Assembly: GCA_937893205.1 (NCBI GenBank)
Contig: CALBJU010000155.1
Location: forward strand, 1-5,544
Direction of reading: 5' to 3'
DNA length: 5,544 nt
DNA from: an uncultured Bacteroidota bacterium
GTDB taxonomy: Bacteria > Bacteroidota > Rhodothermia > Rhodothermales > UBA10348
The notes beneath the pieces are model-generated. The model ran no database searches. It was given only the letters and a program-made list of their open reading frames with translations, and was not told the origin of the DNA. This document shows positions 1 through 5,544 of this stretch, one piece after another. Position 1 is the stretch's first letter; each line of letters begins with the position of its first letter. The translations under genes were made by a program, and so were the position numbers.

Positions 1-2481
1 CCAAATGTGCTGGTGCGAAATATTGGATACAGCGAGGAGAATCGAGAAATGATCGAGGTGATCATTGCCGATGGCGGCACAATCGCCGATCTGGAGCCCT
101 ATCGCATGGCCCTTAATCGCCTCGCCGACCCTCGCACTCTTTCTGAAGAAGACGCAAAAGATGTTATTGCGAGCGCCAAACCGATTTACTACCTGACGGG
201 CGGCCTGCACTCTGGAGAGACTGGATCTCCAGAAATGTTGATGGAGCTGGCCTACCGACTTGCGGTCGAGGATTCTGACTATATCCGCTCAATCAGAGAC
301 AACGTAATCACCATGTTCACGCCCGTTGCCGAACCAGACGGTAGAGACCGCATGGTGGACGTTGCCAGGTACTCGATGGATCATGACGGTGTAGCCCCGG
401 GCCTGATCTATTGGGGTAAATATGTCGCTCACGACAATAATCGAGATGGATATGGCATGGCGCTCGCCCTCACGCGCAATATCCTCGACACCTTTCACCA
501 CTGGAAGCCGCTCGTGATGCACGATCTGCACGAATCCGTGCCATATTTGTACGTTTCAACAGGAACGGGGCCCTACAACGAGTGGATTGATCCCATTACC
601 ATCGATGAGTGGCATAACCTCGCGTACGAAGATGTCTCCGAACTGACACGGCGAAATATGCCCGGCGTCTGGACGCACAACTTTTACAATGGTTGGGCCG
701 CCAACTACCTGATCTGGATGGCCAACCTGCGAAACTCCAACGGTCGGTTTTACGAGACGTTTGGCAATTCACTACCCGGCACCTACGAGCGGAAGCTTCA
801 GACGCGGCAGACGTCGCGGCAATGGTACCGCCCCAATCCACCGTTGGAAAAGGTCATGTGGTCGCTCCGCAATAATACCAATTTCATGCAGACGGGTGTG
901 CTGTCCTCGCTCAAATACACTGCTGATAATGCTCAGCAATTCGTTGAAAACTTCTGGCTGAAGTCTTCGCGATCGGTTGAGCGTGGTAAAACTGAGGCCC
1001 CATACGCCTGGGTCATCCCGCATGAAAGTGTTCAGGCCCGCCCGCTGGGCACGAGTTATATGGTGAATCTGCTGATGGATATGGGAATTGAAGTCCACCA
1101 GAGTGACGAAGCGCTGTCCGAAGACGATCTGGAAGCACCAGCCGGTTCATATGTCGTGCGCCTAGACCAACCCTATCGTACGCTCGTGCAGGTAATGCTG
1201 GATAAACAAGATTTTCCAGACGGAGCAAATGCACCCTACGATGACACTGGTTGGACACTCCCGTTCATGCACCGTGTCGAGGCAACCCGAGTGGATTCAT
1301 CATGGGTACTTGAAGCTCCAATGACACTGATGGAAACGCACATCGTGACATATGGAGACGTCGAAGGCCGTGGCAAGTGGCTGATTCTGGACAACACCAC
1401 GGATGACGCCGTGGTGGTATTCCGCTACAAGCTTGCCAGCACTGAAATGGAGATCGCTGAATCACGGTTCAAAGCAGGTGACAACACATTCCATTCAGGC
1501 AGCCTGATATTCGAGCGGTCAGACGAAGCCATCGAAACCGCTGAGTTTCTGGGTTTGACCTTGCATGCCGTACGATCCAAACCGGACGTTTCTACCCATA
1601 ATGCAGACCCGGCTCGTGTCGGACTGATACACACCTGGACATCCACGCCGCAGGATGCCGGCTGGTGGCAATTTGCGTTCGATGAGATCGGCATACCATA
1701 CACCTATCTTTCTGAGCAGGATCTGGCGACCGAAGACCTCGCGCAGTTCGACGTGCTCATCCTTCCTCGCACCAGATCGAACTTCCAACGGATTGTCACC
1801 GGCAACTCAACGGTCAGTGAGCCAACCCCATGGATGCCGTCAGATGAATACCCGCACATCGGTAAGATTGATCAGACCGACGATACGCGTCGTGGAATGG
1901 GCTATGAAGGGTTGGCCGCATTGAAGGCTTTCATCGAAGAAGGTGGTGTATTTCTGACGACAGGAACATCCTCGTCCATTCCCATTGACGCGGGCCTGAC
2001 CCGCCGGGTGAGTGTCAAGCGAACCACCTCGCTTCAGGCCCGCGGCTTTCTCGCCCGCACACAGGTCGCAGACTCGTTGAGCCCCATCATTTATGGATAT
2101 GAAGACCTTTCAACGGACTCTACTTGGGCTGACATCCCTGCCTACTTCAGTCAGGCACCGGTTTTCAGCGTAAATAAGACCGTGGGTAATTACCGCACTT
2201 CAGATGAAATGAAGGATGCTATATTCGCGGCGGAAGTGCCGCGCGTTGTCGTCTCTTTTGCCAAGAAGGACCTCAACATGAGCGGAATGCTTCAAAAGCC
2301 AGCAGAACTACAGGGCACTGCCGCCGTGCTGGACGTTCCCGTGGGTGATGGGCATGTCATTCTATTCGCCACGCGACCCATCCGCCGCTGGAACACCCAC
2401 GGAAACCATGCGCTGGTCTGGAATGTGCTCATGAACTGGAATGACCTGCGGACATGGTGGCCTGAACGGAAAGATGAATAG
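1..2481 (+). CDS. M14 family zinc carboxypeptidase with C-terminal GATase-like domain, 5' end outside window
   Basis: Zinc metallopeptidase of the carboxypeptidase A (M14) fold, expected to cleave C-terminal residues from peptides, probably outside the cytoplasm. Numbering from the GTG at position 7: the HxxE zinc motif is H68 and E71 (in GGLHSGETG); N145-R146 in HDNNRDG fit the substrate carboxylate-binding Asn-Arg; H175 in HDLHES fits the third zinc ligand; E250 in FYETFG fits the catalytic glutamate. All key residues are present, so the catalytic domain (about 1-320) looks active. Residues about 535-660 and 770-810 resemble the class-I glutamine-amidotransferase-like domain found at the C-terminus of long M14 proteins. 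The frame is open to base 1, and the family normally has some tens of residues more, including a signal peptide, before this point; GTG at 7 is therefore probably not the real start. It converges on ugd with a 3-bp gap and has no evident functional link to the sugar genes. Natural substrate unknown. Confidence 0.9.
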   Translation, partial: PNVLVRNIGYSEENREMIEVIIADGGTIADLEPYRMALNRLADPRTLSEEDAKDVIASAKPIYYLTGGLHSGETGSPEMLMELAYRLAVEDSDYIRSIRDNVITMFTPVAEPDGRDRMVDVARYSMDHDGVAPGLIYWGKYVAHDNNRDGYGMALALTRNILDTFHHWKPLVMHDLHESVPYLYVSTGTGPYNEWIDPITIDEWHNLAYEDVSELTRRNMPGVWTHNFYNGWAANYLIWMANLRNSNGRFYETFGNSLPGTYERKLQTRQTSRQWYRPNPPLEKVMWSLRNNTNFMQTGVLSSLKYTADNAQQFVENFWLKSSRSVERGKTEAPYAWVIPHESVQARPLGTSYMVNLLMDMGIEVHQSDEALSEDDLEAPAGSYVVRLDQPYRTLVQVMLDKQDFPDGANAPYDDTGWTLPFMHRVEATRVDSSWVLEAPMTLMETHIVTYGDVEGRGKWLILDNTTDDAVVVFRYKLASTEMEIAESRFKAGDNTFHSGSLIFERSDEAIETAEFLGLTLHAVRSKPDVSTHNADPARVGLIHTWTSTPQDAGWWQFAFDEIGIPYTYLSEQDLATEDLAQFDVLILPRTRSNFQRIVTGNSTVSEPTPWMPSDEYPHIGKIDQTDDTRRGMGYEGLAALKAFIEEGGVFLTTGTSSSIPIDAGLTRRVSVKRTTSLQARGFLARTQVADSLSPIIYGYEDLSTDSTWADIPAYFSQAPVFSVNKTVGNYRTSDEMKDAIFAAEVPRVVVSFAKKDLNMSGMLQKPAELQGTAAVLDVPVGDGHVILFATRPIRRWNTHGNHALVWNVLMNWNDLRTWWPERKDE

Positions 2482-2484
2482 AGC

Positions 2485-3822
2485 TCAGGCTCCATACTCT
2501 GGTCGACCGACAGACGTGTATTCGAAGCCCATGTCCTTCATTCGACCCGGCTTGTAGAGATTTCGACCATCAAATATAACGGGTCTTTTCAGAAGTGACT
2601 TTACTCGATCAAAGTCAGGGCGACGAAACTCGTGCCACTCGGTCAACACGGCCAGAGCATCGGCTCCTGCCAGTACTTCGTACGGCTCGACGCCGTATGA
2701 GATAGAATTACCAAAAACAGCTTTCGAATTCTCAACGGCCTCGGGATCGAAGGCGTGTACTTGTGCACCCGCTTCTAGAAGTCCACGAATCACATAGTGT
2801 GCTGGTGATTCGCGAACGTCATCAGTTCGAGCTTTAAAAGCTAGACCCCAAACTGCGATTTTCTTGCCCTTCAGTGACCCTCCGAAACTCTCGATGATCC
2901 TTTTCGAGAATTGCTCTCGCTGTCTGTCATTGACAGCTAGGACCGCGTCGAGAATCTTGAATTCGTAGCCATGCTGGTCGGCAATACGCTTCAAAGCCTG
3001 AACGTCCTTTGGAAAACAGCTACCGCCAAATCCGATACCAGGATATAAAAATAGATTACCGATCCGGCTGTCAAGCCCTATGCCCTTTCGGACCTGGTCG
3101 ACGTTTGCACCTACCTCTTCACACAGGTTCGCGACTTCATTGATGAATGATATTTTCGTTGCCAAGAAAGAATTGGCCGCGTATTTCGTCAGCTCCGAAG
3201 AGCGCTCATCCATGACTATGATCGGATTCCCCTGCCGAACGAACGGTTCGTAGATGGCCCGCATAATCTCAGCCGCGCGCTCAGACCGCGTACCGATTAC
3301 AATACGCTCGGGCTTCATAAAATCAGCGATTGCAACCCCCTCTCGAAGAAATTCAGGATTGGATACAACATCGAAATGTACACCGGCCTTCAATCCACGA
3401 GACTCAAGAATGCCTTTGACCACATCAGCGGTGCCAACTGGAACGGTACTTTTATTCACGACTACGTGATATCCTGGATCTGCACCTGCAGACCAGATAT
3501 CTGCCAGATCGCATGCTGCTTTCTTGACGAATGACAGATCCGCTTCACCATCACCCCCAGGCGGAGTAGGAAGGGCGAGGAAAAGAACATCAGATCCGGG
3601 TGCAGTCTCTTCCAAGTTGGTTGTAAAACTTAGCCGCTTTACCTTAAGATTTCTCTTTAGGAGCATCTCAAGACCCGTTTCGAAGATCGTTGGAATACCT
3701 TCACTGAGTTGCGCCACCTTTCTTGCGTCAATGTCCACGCAGGTGACGTCAAATCCCATCTCGGCAAAACAAGTACCGGTAACGAGGCCGACATAACCGG
3801 TCCCCACAATCGCAATATGCAT
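2485..3822 (-). CDS. ugd: UDP-glucose 6-dehydrogenase
   Basis: Cytoplasmic NAD-dependent enzyme oxidising UDP-glucose to UDP-glucuronate in two steps, a precursor for surface polysaccharides. The 445-residue length is normal for the family. The N-terminal Rossmann domain carries GTGYVG (residues 7-12) and ends its second strand with an acidic CVDID. NKSTVPVGT (123-131) and NPEFLREG (155-162) line the active site; K213 and N217 lie in LTKYAANSF; the catalytic cysteine is C269 in GFGGSCFPKD, with D273 following. The C-terminal UDP-binding domain has VWGLAFKARTDDVRESP and the LTEWHEF motif that separates Ugd from UDP-HexNAc dehydrogenases. The ATG start is firm: an in-frame TGA lies just two codons upstream. 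It follows gmd on the same strand after 55 bp, so it is probably cotranscribed, and is the last gene of the run. Its stop lies 3 bp from the stop of the convergent peptidase gene. UDP-glucose specificity is inferred from family motifs; a close paralogue specificity cannot be excluded. Confidence 0.95.
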   Translation of the reverse strand: MHIAIVGTGYVGLVTGTCFAEMGFDVTCVDIDARKVAQLSEGIPTIFETGLEMLLKRNLKVKRLSFTTNLEETAPGSDVLFLALPTPPGGDGEADLSFVKKAACDLADIWSAGADPGYHVVVNKSTVPVGTADVVKGILESRGLKAGVHFDVVSNPEFLREGVAIADFMKPERIVIGTRSERAAEIMRAIYEPFVRQGNPIIVMDERSSELTKYAANSFLATKISFINEVANLCEEVGANVDQVRKGIGLDSRIGNLFLYPGIGFGGSCFPKDVQALKRIADQHGYEFKILDAVLAVNDRQREQFSKRIIESFGGSLKGKKIAVWGLAFKARTDDVRESPAHYVIRGLLEAGAQVHAFDPEAVENSKAVFGNSISYGVEPYEVLAGADALAVLTEWHEFRRPDFDRVKSLLKRPVIFDGRNLYKPGRMKDMGFEYTSVGRPEYGA

Positions 3823-3877
3823 GGGTCAAGCTACTTTTAGTAGAGTTTCTCCAGAATACACAACGCCAACGCGCCGT
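3823..3877 (-). promoter_or_regulatory. ugd leader with displaced GGAG and small hairpin
   Basis: The 55-bp gap between gmd and ugd holds no spaced Shine-Dalgarno for ugd. The only purine-rich candidate on the minus strand is TGGAGA (GGAG at 3849-3852), 26 bases from the ATG, which is too far. Between them lies a perfect 5-bp inverted repeat, CTACT-AAA-AGTAG (3831-3843). If it folds in the mRNA, GGAG would sit about 13 bases from the ATG. The repeat is short and AT-rich with no T-run after it, so it is not a convincing terminator. The role is inference. Confidence 0.25.
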
Positions 3878-4933
3878 TCACTTCGTTTCAGAGCGAGCTA
3901 TATGAAGATCTGATTCAACCATTTCAGCAATCATGGAATCCAGATCATATTCGCACACCCAACCCAGCTCTTTGCGGGCTCTACTTGGATCGCCAAGTAG
4001 TTGTTCAACTTCTGCTGGTCTGTAATATCTGGGATCAACCTCGACTACCGTCTCCCCGTTTTCCACATTTATGCCGATTTCGGAACTCCCGGATCCTTCG
4101 AACCGAAGCTCAATACCTGCCGCCCTGAAAGCAGAGGCGCAAAATTCCCTGACGGTGGTCATTTTACCCGTCGCCAGCACATAATCGCGAGGCTCATCTT
4201 GTTGAAGCATCAGCCACATGCCCCTGACATAGTCCTTTGCGTGGCCCCAGTCGCGACTAGCATTCAAGTTTCCAAGAAACAACCTCTGCTGCGTACCGCT
4301 AGCAATACGAACAGCCGCCCGAGTAATCTTCCGAGTAACAAACGTTTCCCCACGAATTGGACTCTCGTGATTGAAGAGAATCCCGTTGCACGCGTACATC
4401 CCGTAAGATTCACGATAATTGACCGTAATCCAGTAAGCATACAATTTCGCGACTCCATAGGGCGACCGAGGATAGAAAGGTGTCATTTCATTCTGCGGTA
4501 CTTCTTGCACCTTTCCATACAATTCCGAGGTGGAAGCCTGATAAAACTTGGTCTTTTTCTCCAATCCAAGAATCCGTATCGCTTCCAACAGTCGAAGAAC
4601 CCCCACTGCGTCCGCATTTGCCGTGTACTCGGGCGTGTCAAAACTGACCTGAACGTGAGACTGGGCCCCAAGATTGTATAATTCATCGGGCTGAATTTCC
4701 TGAACAAGCCGTATGAGATTGGTCGAATCGGTGAGGTCTCCATAGTGAAGAACGAACTGCTGATCCGGGTGATGTGGGTCGTGATAGAGGTGATCTATCC
4801 GCTGTGTATTGAAAGAACTTGCTCTTCTTTTTATACCATGTACGGCATATCCTTTTTCGAGCAGGAAGTCGGCTAGGTAGGCACCGTCCTGGCCAGTTAT
4901 TCCTGTTATCAAGGCTGTTTTAGCGTTCTTCAA
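3878..4933 (-). CDS. gmd: GDP-mannose 4,6-dehydratase
   Basis: Cytoplasmic short-chain dehydrogenase/reductase-fold enzyme converting GDP-D-mannose to GDP-4-keto-6-deoxy-D-mannose, precursor of GDP-L-fucose, GDP-D-rhamnose or GDP-perosamine. The NADP-binding TGITGQDG lies at residues 10-17 and is followed by the GMD signature HGIKRRASSFNTQRIDHLY. The catalytic set T135, E137 (STSELYG), Y159 and K163 (SPYGVAK) is complete, and the long conserved blocks YWITVNYRESYGMYACNGI, LFNHESP, RGETFVTRKITR and RDWGHAKDYV match the family. At 351 residues it is slightly shorter than the E. coli enzyme, lacking a short loop near residue 290 as many homologues do. The start is TTG: no ATG or GTG occurs between it and the upstream in-frame TGA, and the N-terminus aligns well with the family. 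No clear Shine-Dalgarno is seen. It lies 25 bp after the pseB-like remnant and 55 bp before ugd, so is probably cotranscribed. No reductase partner (fcl or rmd) is in the window, so the final sugar cannot be named. Confidence 0.96.
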   Translation of the reverse strand: MKNAKTALITGITGQDGAYLADFLLEKGYAVHGIKRRASSFNTQRIDHLYHDPHHPDQQFVLHYGDLTDSTNLIRLVQEIQPDELYNLGAQSHVQVSFDTPEYTANADAVGVLRLLEAIRILGLEKKTKFYQASTSELYGKVQEVPQNEMTPFYPRSPYGVAKLYAYWITVNYRESYGMYACNGILFNHESPIRGETFVTRKITRAAVRIASGTQQRLFLGNLNASRDWGHAKDYVRGMWLMLQQDEPRDYVLATGKMTTVREFCASAFRAAGIELRFEGSGSSEIGINVENGETVVEVDPRYYRPAEVEQLLGDPSRARKELGWVCEYDLDSMIAEMVESDLHIARSETK

Positions 4934-4958
4934 TATGATAGATGTGATTGTCCAAAGA

Positions 4959-5180
4959 CTATGAGAATCGGACTTGTTTCAATTGTGTCTGTCGCGCATC
5001 GTCTACGCCAATCATACATTTGTGCAATTTTTCGCCTGGCCTGATTTCCACACGTTTATGCTCGTCGCGGCTGAACAGAATCAGGCGACGCGGATTGTAG
5101 TTGCGCAGAACCATCTCCGCAAATTTTTTCCCCCATGATCCTGTTCCGCCCGTTGCGAGGATGCTGGCATTATTGAACAT
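4959..5180 (-). pseudogene. pseB-like UDP-GlcNAc 4,6-dehydratase remnant, internally deleted
   Basis: A 73-codon open frame made of two separate pieces of a PseB/FlaA1-type UDP-N-acetylglucosamine 4,6-dehydratase. Residues 1-43 match its extreme N-terminus: MFNN, the nucleotide-binding TGGTGSWG (usually TGGTGSFG), KKF, YNPRRLILFSRDE. Residues 45-63 match a block that normally lies near residue 280 of about 330: EIRPGEKLHKCMIGVDDAR. Roughly 230 codons between them, including the catalytic Asp-Lys and YxxxK region, are missing, with the join near 5043-5054. The reading frame is kept across the join. After DDAR the sequence stops resembling the family; shifting by two bases at 4990-4991 gives DTIE, the expected continuation, so a second lesion is likely. 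The usual 40-50 C-terminal residues are absent. No Shine-Dalgarno precedes the ATG. A working dehydratase is impossible; a small expressed peptide cannot be excluded. The parent could also be a CapD-like relative, but the N-terminus fits PseB better. Confidence 0.8.
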
Positions 5181-5319
5181 GAATTAGGGTCTGGTTGTAG
5201 GGTTGCGCTTGATCCAGGAAAATAGCTATCAGGAGTGTTCAAAGCCGGGGACGTTGAATAAGAATATCAACAGTAGAGTGTAGCACCCGTGTGAATCCCC
5301 TGACATGTTGTTGATTGGA
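5181..5319. other. 139-bp intergenic spacer with weak inverted repeats
   Basis: No coding frame is recognisable. On either strand there is a 5-bp inverted repeat GTTGA/TCAAC (5253-5257 and 5267-5271, 9-base loop), enclosed by GGGGA at 5247-5251 and TCCCC at 5296-5300. Together these could form a bulged stem, but no T-run follows in the minus direction, so I do not call a terminator. No well-spaced -35/-10 pair was found for the downstream genes. One copy of a 10-bp direct repeat lies at 5228-5237. This is the longest gap in the minus-strand gene run and could be a boundary between transcription units or a recombination scar. Confidence 0.4.
5228..5237. repeat. 10-bp direct repeat, copy 1
   Basis: ATCAGGAGTG (CACTCCTGAT on the minus strand) matches exactly the copy at 5319-5328, start to start 91 bp apart. 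This copy is intergenic. It is short, and its meaning is uncertain. Confidence 0.4.
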
Positions 5320-5328
5320 TCAGGAGTG
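5319..5328. repeat. 10-bp direct repeat, copy 2
   Basis: Exact second copy of ATCAGGAGTG. On the minus strand it spans the last His-Ser codons and the TGA stop of the nucleotide-sugar dehydrogenase, so the intergenic copy looks like a duplicated gene end or a deletion footprint, or it is chance. Confidence 0.4.
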
Positions 5329-5544
5329 CCAGACGTGATTTAGGTCAGCATTGCCCTTGACCGGGATGGCATTTCGTGTGTCCACGACACAAGATGCCCA
5401 TTCTGCTAGCGATCCATAATCAATCTTGGAGTGCTTCGTCAAAATGATTACAAGATCGTATTTGGACACCGTCTCACGATTCAACCTAACCGACGCTTTC
5501 CCCGCCCATTTTGCATGTTCCCTGGTCGCTCTGATCACTGGGAT
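5320..5544 (-). CDS. nucleotide-sugar dehydrogenase (UDP-HexNAc dehydrogenase type), C-terminal part only
   Basis: The 3' end of an NAD-dependent UDP-sugar dehydrogenase; the gene runs off the window end. About 74 residues of the C-terminal UDP-binding domain are visible. The landmarks are IPVIRATREHAKWAG at the visible start, the THS/DY region (ILTKHSKIDY, 5416-5433 for HS..DY), and VVDTRNA (DTRN at 5371-5382) near the C-terminus. The HS..DY then DTRN pattern is typical of the WbpA/WbpO/TviB group, which oxidises UDP-GlcNAc or UDP-GalNAc to the uronic acid, rather than Ugd, which has T.WHEF here. The GTG at 5538 is an internal valine, since coding similarity continues upstream of it to the window edge. 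The end, NHVWHS then TGA, looks native. Catalytic residues lie outside the window, so activity and exact substrate cannot be judged. It is the first of the four minus-strand genes seen and is separated from the next by 139 bp. Confidence 0.82.
   Translation of the reverse strand: MPVIRATREHAKWAGKASVRLNRETVSKYDLVIILTKHSKIDYGSLAEWASCVVDTRNAIPVKGNADLNHVWHS

Noticed and set aside
7..9. GTG as the true start of the peptidase
   Set aside because: The frame is open to base 1 and the family needs more N-terminal sequence with a signal peptide; the gene is cut by the window edge.
772..1098. 108-codon minus-strand open frame inside the peptidase gene
   Set aside because: It lies opposite a well-conserved coding region, with no family resemblance or ribosome site.
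2481..2492. GAGC-TCAG-GCTC mini-hairpin as a bidirectional terminator at the convergent junction
   Set aside because: The stem is only 4 bp with no flanking A/T runs; too weak to call.
4001..4681. 226-codon plus-strand open frame opposite gmd
   Set aside because: It is fully antisense to an intact, highly conserved gmd, and its translation shows no recognisable domain; it is a frame shadow.
5247..5300. Nested inverted repeats as a terminator after the dehydrogenase
   Set aside because: The stems are only 5 bp, separated by unpaired stretches, and no T-run follows in the minus direction.
1..5544. CRISPR array, tRNA or rRNA, insertion sequence or phage elements
   Set aside because: No spaced direct repeats, tRNA cloverleaf, transposase motifs or terminal inverted repeats were seen.

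Overview
The window covers the end of a cell-surface polysaccharide (capsule, O-antigen or exopolysaccharide) nucleotide-sugar locus and, facing it, a large zinc peptidase gene. The plus strand carries a 5'-truncated M14 zinc carboxypeptidase. The minus strand reads, in transcription order: the 3' end of a nucleotide-sugar dehydrogenase of the UDP-HexNAc dehydrogenase type, a collapsed remnant of a pseB-like UDP-GlcNAc 4,6-dehydratase, an intact GDP-mannose 4,6-dehydratase (gmd), and an intact UDP-glucose 6-dehydrogenase (ugd).

Organism: a bacterium with roughly balanced base composition. Long M14 peptidases with a C-terminal GATase-like domain and a Ugd with a 'PTPPGGDGEADLS' signature are familiar from the Bacteroidota/Rhodothermota/Balneolota and Gemmatimonadota side of the tree. 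None of the visible starts has a strong, well-placed Shine-Dalgarno sequence and gmd appears to start with TTG, which fits such groups but does not prove it. The phylum call is inference, not a result.

Layout: 1-2481 (+) peptidase; 2482-2484 is a 3-bp gap between two convergent stop codons; 2485-3822 (-) ugd; 3823-3877 leader with a small hairpin; 3878-4933 (-) gmd; 4934-4958 short gap; 4959-5180 (-) pseB-like remnant; 5181-5319 intergenic DNA with a short direct repeat and weak inverted repeats; 5320-5544 (-) nucleotide-sugar dehydrogenase 3' end.

How they work together: the minus-strand genes all make activated sugars. The partial dehydrogenase would oxidise a UDP-HexNAc to its uronic acid, Gmd makes GDP-4-keto-6-deoxymannose (precursor of GDP-fucose, GDP-rhamnose or GDP-perosamine), and Ugd makes UDP-glucuronate. 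The pseB remnant suggests the locus once also had a UDP-GlcNAc 4,6-dehydratase (pseudaminic acid or related 6-deoxy-HexNAc sugars) lost by internal deletion, a trace of the rapid gene turnover usual in surface-glycan loci. I see no sign of a novel defence or mobile system; the decayed pseB is the most informative unusual item.
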